From assembly GCA_035304345.1 (NCBI GenBank), contig DATGQE010000027.1, positions 27,394 through 91,393 on the forward strand: a stretch of 64,000 nucleotides of DNA, read 5' to 3'. A program made the translations under genes and the position numbers. Of this stretch, positions 44,444 through 52,928 are shown piece after piece (positions within the stretch are counted from its first letter, which is position 1; every line of letters begins with the position of its first letter). This stretch comes from IDS-8 sp035304345 (lineage in GTDB: Bacteria > Pseudomonadota > Gammaproteobacteria > Steroidobacterales > Woeseiaceae). Below the pieces are notes generated by a model. That model was given only the letters and a program-made list of their open reading frames with translations, did not search any database and was not told the DNA's origin.

Positions 44444-47356
44444 TTGCTGCTCGCGCTGATCGTCATACTGCCGTTTGCGGGCAGCCTGCTGGCCGCGATG
44501 CTGCCGACGCATGCGCGCAACGGCGCGGCGGCGTTCGCGGGCATCGTCACGCTCGCCGCGACCGTGCTGGTCGTGCTCCACTACCCCGAGGTCACGGGCG
44601 GCGGGGTCGTGCGCACGTACGTCCCGTGGCTGCCGGAGGCCGGCCTCGACATCTATTTCCGCATGGACGGGTTCGCGTGGCTGTTCGCGCTGCTCGTCAC
44701 GTTGATGGGCCTGCTCGTCGTCCTCTACGCGCGCTACTACATGTCGCGCGAGGATCCGGTCGCCCGCTTCTTCTCGTTCCTGCTCGCGTTCATGGGGGCG
44801 ATGCTCGGGATCGTGCTCTCGGGCAACCTGATCCAGCTCGTCGTGTTCTGGGAGCTCACCAGCCTCACGTCGTTCATGCTGATCGGCTACTGGTGGCACC
44901 TCGACGACGCCCGGCGCGGCGCGCGCATGGCCCTGGTCGTGACGGTCGCCGGCGGCTTCAGCCTGCTGTTCGGGGTGCTGATCCTCGGCGCCGTGGTCGG
45001 CAGCTACGACATCGACGTGGTGCTGAGCTCCGCCAACGAGATCCGCGAGCACCCGTGGTACCACGCGATCCTCGCGCTCATCGTCGTCGGCGCGCTCACG
45101 AAGAGCGCCCAGTTCCCGTTCCATTTCTGGCTGCCGCGCGCCATGGCAGCGCCGACGCCCGTGTCCGCCTACCTGCATTCCGCGGCAATGGTCAAGGCGG
45201 GCGTCTTCCTGCTGGCGCGGCTGTGGCCGGCGCTGTCCGGCACCGAGGCCTGGTTCTGGATGGTGTGCGGCCCGGGTGCGCTCACCCTGCTCCTCGGCGC
45301 GATCAACGCCACCTTCCAGCGCGACACCAAGGGAGTGCTCGCGTTCTCGACCATCAGCCACCTCGGGCTGATCACGATGCTGCTCGGCATGAACAGCACG
45401 GTCGCCCTGGTCGCCGCGGTCTTTCACATGATGAACCACGCGACGTTCAAGGCCTCGCTCTTCATGGGCGCCGGCATCGTGCAGCACGAGACCGGGACCC
45501 GCGACATCAGCCGCCTGTCGGGCCTGCGCCGCTACATGCCGATCACCGCCACGGTGGCGACGGTCGCCGCCGCGGCGATGGCGGGAGTGCCGCTGCTCAA
45601 CGGCTTCCTGTCGAAGGAGATGTTCTTCGCCCAGTCGATCGCTGCCGGCAACCTGACCGGGTTCGACTTCTCCCTGCCCATGGTCGCCACGGTCGGCAGC
45701 GCGTTCAGCGTCGCCTATTCCTTCCGTTTCGTGCACCAGGTGTTCTTCGGACCGGCCCCCACGGCGCTGCCGCGCGAACCGCGCGAGCCGGTGCGCGGCA
45801 TGCTCCTGCCGAGCACGGTGCTGGTGCTCGCCTGCCTACTCGTCGGCATCCTGCCGGCGCGGACGCTCGGGCCCTTCCTCGAGACCGCCGCGTTTTCGAT
45901 CCTGGGCGATGGCATGCCGGCCTACCGGCTCTCGGTCTGGCACGGCTTCACGACGCCGCTTTTCATGAGCTTCGTCGCCTTCACCGGCGGCGTGCTCTTC
46001 TACGCCTGGCTGTACCGCAGCGGCCGGGCGATGATCCGGACGCCGGTGCTCTCGCGAATCGATCCGCAGCGAGTGTTCGACTGGACGAGCGTGCGGCTGG
46101 TCAAGACGTCCGGCCACGCCGCGGACTGGCTGTTCACGGGCAGGCTCCAGCCACAGCTCCTGCTCATCGTGTGCCTCGCGCTCGTGGCCGGCTACTTCGC
46201 GCTCGGCGGAACCGGGTGGACGCCGGGCATCATGCCGCTCACCCCGCTCGACCCGCTGTTCGTCCTGCTCTGGACGATCGGCGGCGCGACCGCGATCGGC
46301 GCCGCGGTGCTCGCCAAGTATCACCGGCTGGCGGCCGTCATCATGGTCGGCGCCACCGGGCTCGTGACCGTGCTCACGTTCGCCTGGTTCGCCGCGCCGG
46401 ATCTCGCGCTGACGCAGCTCACGGTCGAGGTCGTCACGGTGGTCCTGTTCCTGCTCGGCCTGCGCTGGCTGCCCCGCTTCCATGAATGGGACGATCCCCG
46501 GCGCAAAACGCTGCGCGCCCGCGCACGCCGCGTGCGCGACGCGATCATCGCGGCGGCGGCGGGCTCGGGAGTCGCCGCGCTGGCGTTCGCGGCGCTCACC
46601 CGCCCGACGGCGACCGGGCTGTCGACGTTCTTCATCGAGCGGGCATTGCCGGAAGGAGGCGGCCGCAACATCGTCAACGTCATCCTCGTCGACTTCCGCG
46701 CCTTCGACACCTTCGGCGAGATCACCGTGGTCAGCATCGTCGCCGTGATCGTCTACGCCGTGCTCCGGCGCTTCCGTCCCGCGCCCGAGAGCATCGACCG
46801 GCCGCGTGCCCAGCTCGAGGAGGACGTGGCGCGCGAAGCCCTCATCGACGACCAGGAGGACCTGCTGCCGCGCGGCTATCTCAAGATTCCCGCCGTGCTG
46901 GTGCGCCTGCTGCTGCCGATGGCCGCGCTGGTCTCGCTCTACTTCCTGTTCCGGGGGCACAACGAGCCGGGCGGCGGCTTCGTCGGCGGGCTGGTCATGG
47001 CCACCGCGCTGATCGTGCAGTACATGGTCGGCGGCACGATATGGGTCGAATCGCGCATAAGGATCCACCCGCAGGTGTGGATCGCTGCCGGGTTGCTCTC
47101 GGCGGCCATCGCGGGGCTCATCGCCTGGTTTGCCGGTCATGCGTTCCTCACGTCCGAGGAGCTCGACGTCGCGGGCCTGCACCTGTCCACCGTGCTCCTG
47201 TTCGACCTCGGGGTGTACCTCGCCGTCGTCGGGGCCGCGGTGCTGATACTGATCGCCCTCGCACACCAGTCGCTGCGCAGCCCGCGCAAGCGGGTCGAGC
47301 CCGTCGACGCCCCGGTAGAGGTGCTCGCGGAGCCGATGACCGAGGAGGCCGGCTGA
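44444..47356 (+). CDS. mrpA: Na+/H+ antiporter subunit A, fused to subunit B (MrpA-MrpB)
   Basis: A 970-residue membrane protein. Residues about 60-400 form the complex-I NuoL-like proton channel (GNLIQLVVFWELTSLTSFML, PFHFWLPRAMAAPTPVSAYL, HSAAMVKAGVFLLARL, FSTISHLGLI). About 600-690 is the MbhD/DUF4040-like region (DLALTQLTVEVVTVVLFLLG). About 808-945 is a complete MnhB domain (RGHNEPGGGFVGGLVMATAL), so no separate mrpB exists. It starts with TTG at 44444 after a GGGGGGA. The complex exchanges cytoplasmic Na+ (or K+) for protons and supports pH and salt tolerance. First of six overlapping genes. Confidence 0.95.
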   Translation: MLLALIVILPFAGSLLAAMLPTHARNGAAAFAGIVTLAATVLVVLHYPEVTGGGVVRTYVPWLPEAGLDIYFRMDGFAWLFALLVTLMGLLVVLYARYYMSREDPVARFFSFLLAFMGAMLGIVLSGNLIQLVVFWELTSLTSFMLIGYWWHLDDARRGARMALVVTVAGGFSLLFGVLILGAVVGSYDIDVVLSSANEIREHPWYHAILALIVVGALTKSAQFPFHFWLPRAMAAPTPVSAYLHSAAMVKAGVFLLARLWPALSGTEAWFWMVCGPGALTLLLGAINATFQRDTKGVLAFSTISHLGLITMLLGMNSTVALVAAVFHMMNHATFKASLFMGAGIVQHETGTRDISRLSGLRRYMPITATVATVAAAAMAGVPLLNGFLSKEMFFAQSIAAGNLTGFDFSLPMVATVGSAFSVAYSFRFVHQVFFGPAPTALPREPREPVRGMLLPSTVLVLACLLVGILPARTLGPFLETAAFSILGDGMPAYRLSVWHGFTTPLFMSFVAFTGGVLFYAWLYRSGRAMIRTPVLSRIDPQRVFDWTSVRLVKTSGHAADWLFTGRLQPQLLLIVCLALVAGYFALGGTGWTPGIMPLTPLDPLFVLLWTIGGATAIGAAVLAKYHRLAAVIMVGATGLVTVLTFAWFAAPDLALTQLTVEVVTVVLFLLGLRWLPRFHEWDDPRRKTLRARARRVRDAIIAAAAGSGVAALAFAALTRPTATGLSTFFIERALPEGGGRNIVNVILVDFRAFDTFGEITVVSIVAVIVYAVLRRFRPAPESIDRPRAQLEEDVAREALIDDQEDLLPRGYLKIPAVLVRLLLPMAALVSLYFLFRGHNEPGGGFVGGLVMATALIVQYMVGGTIWVESRIRIHPQVWIAAGLLSAAIAGLIAWFAGHAFLTSEELDVAGLHLSTVLLFDLGVYLAVVGAAVLILIALAHQSLRSPRKRVEPVDAPVEVLAEPMTEEAG

Positions 47357-47700
47357 TGGAGCTGGTGTACGCGCTCGCGACGGGAGTCCTGACCGCGTCC
47401 GGCGTGTGGCTGCTGCTGCGCCCGCGGACGTTCCAGGTGCTGCTCGGGCTCGCGCTGCTTTCGTATGCCACCAACATCTTCATCTTCGGGATGGGGCGCC
47501 TGACGCTGCACCGGCCGCCGGTGATTCGCGGCGACACGCCGGTCGACCCCTCGTTCTACGCCGATCCGACGCCGCAGGCGCTGGTGCTGACGGCGATCGT
47601 CATCGCGTTCGCGACGACCGCGCTGTTCCTGGTGGTGTTGCTCGCGTTGCGCGGGCTGACGGGAACGGACCACGTGGACGGACGGGAGCCGGACGCGTGA
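47356..47700 (+). CDS. mrpC: Na+/H+ antiporter subunit C (MrpC, NuoK-like)
   Basis: A 114-residue, three-helix protein homologous to NuoK. Conserved are the LLLRPRTFQVLLGLALLSYA helix, then TNIFIFGMGRL and the closing DPTPQALVLTAIVIAFATTA with the essential acidic-loop DPTPQALVLTAIVI signature of MrpC. Its ATG shares one base with the mrpA stop (TGATG). Confidence 0.95.
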   Translation: MELVYALATGVLTASGVWLLLRPRTFQVLLGLALLSYATNIFIFGMGRLTLHRPPVIRGDTPVDPSFYADPTPQALVLTAIVIAFATTALFLVVLLALRGLTGTDHVDGREPDA

Positions 47701-49316
47701 ACGTGTTGCTGCAGCACCTGCCGGTCCTGCCCGTCGTCGTGCCGCTGGTCACCGGCGCCGTGATGCTGCTCGTCCGCGAGCGCAGGCGACGCACGCACGG
47801 CGCGCTCGCCATCACGTCGTTCACGATCCAGCTCGCCGCCGCAGTGGTGCTGCTGCTCCTGACGACGGACACCGTCCGCGACGTGTGGACGGAGGGCATC
47901 GGCGTCTACCGCATCGGGGGCTGGCCCGCGCCTTTCGCCATCGTGCTGGTCGTCGACCGGCTGGCGGCGATGATGGTCATGCTGTCCGCCACGCTCGGCC
48001 TCGCCGCGATCCTGTACTCGGTCGCGCACTGGGACCGGCCGGCGCTGCCGTTCCACGCTTTGCTGCAGTTCCTCGCCATGGGCGTGAACGGCGCGTTCCT
48101 GACCGGGGACCTGTTCAACCTGTACGTCTTCTTCGAGGTCCTGCTCGCCGCCTCGTACGGTCTCGTGCTGAGGGGCCTGGGCTCGCAGCGGGTGAAAACG
48201 GGCCTCAACTACATCGCGATCAACCTGGCTTCGTCGTCGCTGTTCCTGATCGGAGTCGCGTTGATTTACGGCATTTCCGGCACGCTCAACATGGCCGACC
48301 TCACGCAGAAGGTGGCGGCGCTCGAGCCGGACGACCGTACGATCCTGGAAGCCGGCGCGGCGGTGCTCGGAGTCGCGTTCCTCGTCAAGGCGGGGAGCTG
48401 GCCACTGAACTTCTGGCTGCCGAGGACCTACGCCATCGCACTGCCGCCGGTGGCGGCTATTTTCGCGATCCTGTCGAAGGTCGGCATCTACGCCGTGATC
48501 CGCGTCAGCTCGCTCACCGCCGGCGACAACATCACGACGACCATTCTGGACGAAATCCTGTTCTGGGTGGGGCTCGGCACGCTGCTCGCGGGCATCGTCG
48601 GCATGCTGTCGGCGCGTCACCTGTCGCGCTTCATTGCCTACTCGGTCGTCGTATCCACCGGGCTCGTGCTGGGGGCTCTCGGGCTGGGCATCGAGACGCT
48701 CATCGCACCGGTGCTGTTCTACATCGGGCTTTCGGTGGTGACGACGGGCACGTTCTTCATGCTCACCGGCATGGCCGAGCGCGCGCGAGAGACGATCGTC
48801 GCAAGGAATGCCGCCGAGCTGACCGCGCCTGCGCCGTTTTTCGTCGCGTACGGCGTGGCCGATCCCGATCCCTACGGCATCGACGAGGAGATCGGCACCG
48901 CGATCCCCGCCGCGATGGCGTTCCTCGGCCTGATCTTCGTGTTCTGCGTCATGCTCGTCGCCGGGCTGCCGCCGCTGCCGGGGTTCGTTGCGAAGTTCGC
49001 GATCCTGGCTGCCGTGCTCGGCTCGCCGGAAGTGGCGGCGGCACCCGCCTGGCTGTTCGCATCGGCCGTCCTGCTCTCCGGTCTCGCGACCGTGATCACG
49101 ACCTCCCGCATCGGCATCCGGCTGTTCTGGACCAGCGCAGCCCGCCGCGTGCCGCGTCTCCGGCTGCTCGAGGCCGCCCCGGTCGCCCTGCTGCTGCTCG
49201 CCATGTTCGCGGCCACGGCCGCGGCACCCGTGGTCATGGAGTTCCTCGACGCGACCGCGGCATCCCTCCAGGATCCGCAAGCGTACGTGCGCGCCGTGCT
49301 GGGAGGGGAACCGTGA
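47697..49316 (+). CDS. mrpD: Na+/H+ antiporter subunit D (MrpD, NuoN/M-like)
   Basis: A 539-residue proton-channel subunit. Characteristic parts are GAFLTGDLFNLYVFFEVLLA with the key Glu in helix 5, VLGVAFLVKAGSWPLNFWLP with the lysine of helix 7, and SRFIAYSVVVSTGLVLGALG. A GTG start at 47697 overlaps the mrpC stop by four bases. It is slightly longer than usual because of a loop near VAYGVADPDPYGIDEEIG. Confidence 0.95.
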   Translation: MNVLLQHLPVLPVVVPLVTGAVMLLVRERRRRTHGALAITSFTIQLAAAVVLLLLTTDTVRDVWTEGIGVYRIGGWPAPFAIVLVVDRLAAMMVMLSATLGLAAILYSVAHWDRPALPFHALLQFLAMGVNGAFLTGDLFNLYVFFEVLLAASYGLVLRGLGSQRVKTGLNYIAINLASSSLFLIGVALIYGISGTLNMADLTQKVAALEPDDRTILEAGAAVLGVAFLVKAGSWPLNFWLPRTYAIALPPVAAIFAILSKVGIYAVIRVSSLTAGDNITTTILDEILFWVGLGTLLAGIVGMLSARHLSRFIAYSVVVSTGLVLGALGLGIETLIAPVLFYIGLSVVTTGTFFMLTGMAERARETIVARNAAELTAPAPFFVAYGVADPDPYGIDEEIGTAIPAAMAFLGLIFVFCVMLVAGLPPLPGFVAKFAILAAVLGSPEVAAAPAWLFASAVLLSGLATVITTSRIGIRLFWTSAARRVPRLRLLEAAPVALLLLAMFAATAAAPVVMEFLDATAASLQDPQAYVRAVLGGEP

Positions 49317-49813
49317 AGCCGCGTGCCGCAAGGCGGGTGTCGCTGGGGCTGGTCGCCTGGCTCACGTTCCTGTGGCTGCTGCTGAACCAGACGCTGTCGC
49401 CGGCGTACGCGCTGCTCGGACTCGCCGCCGCCGTGGGGATCACGTGGGCGTTCTCGCCGCTCCGGCCGCTGCACGCGACCATCAGCGAGCCGCTCTTGAT
49501 CCCCGGGCTGCTCTTCTCCGTGCTCATGGACGTCATCCGGTCGAACATCGCGGTCGCCCGCATCGTGCTGGGGCTCACACGCGGCCCGAAGATCCGGTCC
49601 GGGTTCCTCGACATACCGCTGGAGATGCGCGACCCGCACGGGCTCGCCGTGCTCGCCATGATCGTCACCGCGACGCCCGGCACTGTCTGGGTGGACCTCG
49701 CGCCGGATTCGAGCCGCCTGACGCTGCACATCCTCGACCTCAAGGACGAGGAGAGCTGGATTCGCTGGATCAAGGACCGTTACGAGAAGCCGCTGATGAG
49801 GATCTTCGAATGA
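49313..49813 (+). CDS. mrpE: Na+/H+ antiporter subunit E (MrpE)
   Basis: A 166-residue protein with two to three N-terminal helices (LGLVAWLTFLWLLLNQTLSP) and a cytoplasmic domain with LMDVIRSNIAVARIVLG, IPLEMRDPHGLAVLAMIVTA and TPGTVWVDLAPDSSRLTLHI, all characteristic of MrpE. A GTG start at 49313 overlaps mrpD by four bases. Confidence 0.94.
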   Translation: MKPRAARRVSLGLVAWLTFLWLLLNQTLSPAYALLGLAAAVGITWAFSPLRPLHATISEPLLIPGLLFSVLMDVIRSNIAVARIVLGLTRGPKIRSGFLDIPLEMRDPHGLAVLAMIVTATPGTVWVDLAPDSSRLTLHILDLKDEESWIRWIKDRYEKPLMRIFE

Positions 49814-50091
49814 ACGCCGTCTTCGACTGGGCCGCGTGGTTCGCGTCGTTGTGCTTCGTGATCGCGATGGTGTGCGCGACGGCGCGGCTTTTCATCGGGC
49901 CGAACGCGCAGGATCGCATCCTCGCCCTGGATACGTTCTACATCAACGGCATGCTGACGCTGCTGATGCTCGGCATTCGCTCGGATTCGACGGTCTACTT
50001 CGACATGGCGCTGCTGATCGCGCTGTTCGGCTTCGTGAGCACGATCGCGCTCGCGAAGTTCCTGCTGCGGGGCGAGGTGATCGAGCCATGA
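49810..50091 (+). CDS. mrpF: Na+/H+ antiporter subunit F (MrpF)
   Basis: A 93-residue, three-helix subunit with RLFIGPNAQDRILALDTFYI and the final DMALLIALFGFVSTIALAKF, the standard MrpF pattern with conserved Asp residues thought to lie on the ion path. ATGA overlap with mrpE. Confidence 0.94.
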   Translation: MNAVFDWAAWFASLCFVIAMVCATARLFIGPNAQDRILALDTFYINGMLTLLMLGIRSDSTVYFDMALLIALFGFVSTIALAKFLLRGEVIEP

Positions 50092-50471
50092 GCGACGCCG
50101 ACCTTCCCCTGTGGGTCACGATCCCCGGGACCTTCCTGCTGGTCACGGGCGGGCTGCTCACGCTGGTCGCGGGCATCGGGCTGTTGCGGCTGCCCCAGTT
50201 CTTCATGCGCATGCACCCGCCCACCATGGGCACGACGCTCGGCGCAGGTTGCGTGCTCATCGCGTCGATGCTCACCTCTTCGGCGATGCTCGGGCGGCCG
50301 GTGATTCACGAGCTGCTCATCACGCTGTTCGTCGTCGTCACCGCGCCGGTCACGTCGATGCTCCTGATGCGCGCCGGCGTGTACCGCAGCGGCGCCAGGG
50401 CGCGTCTTGCCCCGAACGACGATGCGGCAGGCGACCGGGCCGACGAGCAATCCGGAACCGACCGATCCTGA
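50088..50471 (+). CDS. mrpG: Na+/H+ antiporter subunit G (MrpG)
   Basis: A 127-residue, three-helix subunit: GIGLLRLPQFFMRMHPPTMG and TLGAGCVLIASML are diagnostic of MrpG. A polar, Asp/Arg-rich C-terminal tail extends past the family core. ATGA overlap with mrpF; last gene of the operon. The stop codon is part of a symmetric hairpin shared with the convergent glycosidase gene. Confidence 0.94.
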   Translation: MSDADLPLWVTIPGTFLLVTGGLLTLVAGIGLLRLPQFFMRMHPPTMGTTLGAGCVLIASMLTSSAMLGRPVIHELLITLFVVVTAPVTSMLLMRAGVYRSGARARLAPNDDAAGDRADEQSGTDRS

Positions 50472-50496
50472 ACCGGCCGGCCCCGGGCCGGTTCAG
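50468..50496. terminator. symmetric hairpin between convergent mrpG and glycosidase genes
   Basis: CTGAACCGGCC (50468-50478) and its exact complement (50486-50496) form an 11-base-pair stem with a seven-base loop. It contains the TGA stop of each convergent gene in opposite arms. No T run follows on either strand, so it may act as an mRNA 3'-end stabiliser or a rho-assisted barrier rather than a classical terminator. Confidence 0.5.
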
Positions 50497-51824
50497 TCCC
50501 GAACGAGAAACGGCAGGTTCGCGTGCCCGGCGTTGCCGTGGCCGTCGCGAACATGGACGAACAGCCGGTAGGCGCCCGCCTCGGCGGGCGCGGTCAGCGT
50601 CGCGCTGCCGTCGGCGTGGTCGTCCACGAGCCCGTGCAGGGTTTCGGGCACGGCCTCCGCGTCGCCGCCCTGCTGCGTCGCCGTGCTCTCGCGCATGACG
50701 ATCCACTCCCAGGCTAGCGGATCGCCGTCGGGGTCCGACGCGGAGACTTCCGCCCGGTAAGCCTGCCCCGCCTCGACCACGACATCGTCCGTCGCGGCGC
50801 GGGAGTCGAGCAGCAGCCCATCGACATGCGGCGCCCGGTTGTCCGGCCACCCGCCCGTCCACAGGTAATGCATGACGTCGATCGCTTCCGTTTCCGAGCC
50901 GTCCTCGAGGAACATGCCGTACCAGGTCGGCGTCCGCTCCTGCTTCTGTCCCCACAGGAAGACGTACGAGCCTAAGACCTGTTGCGGATACGGCGCGATC
51001 GCGGTCCGGTAGCTCTCCAGGTAATGCCGCGCCTTGGCGCTGCTCGGCAGCTCGATCGGGGCACCCCAAGCCGTCGTCGGCACTTCCCAATGCCCTCTCG
51101 TTCCCCATTCCGTCACGAACAACGGCCCGTCGTAACCGCTCTCCCGGATCGAGCGCGGCAGCTCCAGGATGTTTCCGTAGAGCTGGACACTGAGGAAATC
51201 GAGGTCGGGCGCGCGCGTGGCCACCAGCCGCGCGAGCTCCGCATCGAAGCCGGCGAGAGCCGTCGTCGTGGGGTGGTTCCCGTCCACCTCGTGGATCATG
51301 CGGGAGATGTCGTTCACGGCATCGAACACCTTCGGGTTGCGGAACCCGAGGTTGAGCTCGTTGCCGATGATCCAGGCCAAAAGCGCCGGGTGATCCTTGT
51401 ACTTCAGGACTTCCTCCCTGGCACGCTCGAGCTGCTCCGCGACCGCTGCCCCGTCGTCGTAGTCGAAGCCGTGCCGCTCGCGGGCGATGTCGAGGCAGAG
51501 CGCCACCGTCAGGCCGTGCGCAAGCGCCTCGTCGAGGCGCCGCATGCCCTCCGCCGAGGTCCTGCCCGTATGCCACGTGCGAAAGGAGTTGCCGCCATGG
51601 CTTGCGAACACGGCCATGTCGGCGTCGTGGAAGCCGGCGCCGCGGACGGCGTACGGCTCCCCGTTGCGCAGCAGCGCCCAACCGTCGCCGGTGCGGACGA
51701 TCTCCACTTTCGACACAGCGCGGCTTTCCCTGTCCGGGCCGTCGCCGGGCCGCAGCGGATCGCCGTCGCAGCCGCTGCACAGGGCCGCCGCGAGCCAGGC
51801 CGTGATGGCGATCGACGTCCGCAC
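50493..51824 (-). CDS. clan-A glycoside hydrolase (GH2-like TIM barrel) lipoprotein
   Basis: A 443-residue exported lipoprotein (lipobox CSGC, Cys19). The central TIM barrel shows WIIGNELN with Glu156 as acid/base on strand 4 and FVTEWGTRG with Glu239 as nucleophile on strand 7, the clan GH-A arrangement. The opening VRGAGFHDADMAVFASHGGN and FRTWHT match GH2-type barrels without the sugar-binding N-domain. Residues about 355-443 form an Ig/cadherin-like module (AEVSASDPDGDPLAWEW). The glycan target is unknown; beta-glucan or beta-mannan are possible. It lies seven bases after lacI and belongs to the same regulon, giving that system a sugar-cleaving function. Confidence 0.78.
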   Translation of the reverse strand: MRTSIAITAWLAAALCSGCDGDPLRPGDGPDRESRAVSKVEIVRTGDGWALLRNGEPYAVRGAGFHDADMAVFASHGGNSFRTWHTGRTSAEGMRRLDEALAHGLTVALCLDIARERHGFDYDDGAAVAEQLERAREEVLKYKDHPALLAWIIGNELNLGFRNPKVFDAVNDISRMIHEVDGNHPTTTALAGFDAELARLVATRAPDLDFLSVQLYGNILELPRSIRESGYDGPLFVTEWGTRGHWEVPTTAWGAPIELPSSAKARHYLESYRTAIAPYPQQVLGSYVFLWGQKQERTPTWYGMFLEDGSETEAIDVMHYLWTGGWPDNRAPHVDGLLLDSRAATDDVVVEAGQAYRAEVSASDPDGDPLAWEWIVMRESTATQQGGDAEAVPETLHGLVDDHADGSATLTAPAEAGAYRLFVHVRDGHGNAGHANLPFLVRD

Positions 51825-51831
51825 GGGCCGC

Positions 51832-52836
51832 CTACGGCGCGAGGGGGCGCGCGGATTCGCGCACGATCAGCGTGGGCTCGAAGAGTTTCTGCACCTCGAG
51901 ATCGTCCCTGCCGTAAACCTGCTTCAGGACCCAGCGCCCGGCCATCTGCCCGATCTGCATCGCCGGGTAGTTGATGGTCGACAGGTTCGGGTACAGGTAC
52001 GCGGAGAACGTCACGTTGTCGAAACCGACGACCGACACGTCACCCGGAATCTGCAGCCCCTCCTCCCGCGCCGCTCGCATGGCACCGGCCGCCATGCCGT
52101 CGTTGGCGCAAACCACGGCCGTGAACGGGACGTCGAGAGCGAGGAAACGGCGCATCCCGTCGCTGCCGCTCGGCTCCTGGAAGTCGCCTTCGAAGAACAG
52201 CCTCGTGTCGAACTCGACGCCGGCATCGGCCAACGCCTGCTTGTGGCCGGCGAGGCGGTCACGCGCGTCGCTCTTCCAGAGCGGCCCGGAAATATAGGCG
52301 ATGTCGCGGTGCCCGAGCTCGAGCAGGTAAGCCGTCGCGATGCGGCCGCCATGGAAGTTGTCGAGCCGGATGCATTTCTCCTCCACCTGCGGCACGAGGC
52401 GATTGACGAGGACCACGGGAACCGGACCGTCGTCGAGCTCGACGATGAACTCGTCCGACACGGCATCGACGTGCAGGATCAGCGCATCGCACCGGCGGCT
52501 CACGAGGAAGTCGATGCCGTCCTTCTCCTCCGCCTCGTTGCTGTGGCCGACCGTGACGATCGTGTGCTTGCCCGCCTCGCGCAGGACCTGCTCGATGCCG
52601 GTGATCAGCGTGCCGAAGAACGGTCCGTGCAGCTCCGGCACCATGATGCCGACGGAATTCGAGCGGTTCGACGCCAGCGACTGGGCGATGGAATTCGGGC
52701 GGTAGTCGAGCTCCGCCATCGCCGCCAGCACCTTCTGGCGCGTTCGCTCGGTGACGCGGCCGCTGTTGTTCAGGACGCGCGACACGGTCGCGAGCGACAC
52801 GCCGGCACGTTTCGAGACCTCGTAGATGGTGGCCAT
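51832..52836 (-). CDS. LacI family transcriptional regulator
   Basis: A 334-residue repressor. The N-terminal helix-turn-helix is TIYEVSKRAGVSLATVSRVL with the hinge helix around YRPNSIAQSLASNRSN. The periplasmic-binding-like effector domain follows (VGIMVPELHGPFFGTLITGI, AVVCANDGMAAGAMRAAREE, PGDVSVVGFDNVTFSAYLYP). The hinge residues fit an operator with a central CG, as in the AAGCGCTT sites seen at 52854 and 60966-61001. It should respond to the sugar taken up by the neighbouring TonB receptor system and relieve repression of it and of itself. Confidence 0.93.
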   Translation of the reverse strand: MATIYEVSKRAGVSLATVSRVLNNSGRVTERTRQKVLAAMAELDYRPNSIAQSLASNRSNSVGIMVPELHGPFFGTLITGIEQVLREAGKHTIVTVGHSNEAEEKDGIDFLVSRRCDALILHVDAVSDEFIVELDDGPVPVVLVNRLVPQVEEKCIRLDNFHGGRIATAYLLELGHRDIAYISGPLWKSDARDRLAGHKQALADAGVEFDTRLFFEGDFQEPSGSDGMRRFLALDVPFTAVVCANDGMAAGAMRAAREEGLQIPGDVSVVGFDNVTFSAYLYPNLSTINYPAMQIGQMAGRWVLKQVYGRDDLEVQKLFEPTLIVRESARPLAP

Positions 52837-52853
52837 GATTCCTTGTTCTATTC

Positions 52854-52865
52854 GTAAGCGCTTAC
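52854..52865. promoter_or_regulatory. LacI-family operator upstream of lacI
   Basis: GTAAGCGCTTAC is a perfect 12-base palindrome, 17 bases before the lacI start codon. It carries the same AAGCGCTT core as the two sites at the TonB receptor, indicating autoregulation. Confidence 0.85.
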
Positions 52866-52928
52866 ATCGATGCGTCGCAAATCGCCTGCTGCTGTTCGTG
52901 CTGTCGCGGCAAGAGGAACGAGGGCCCG

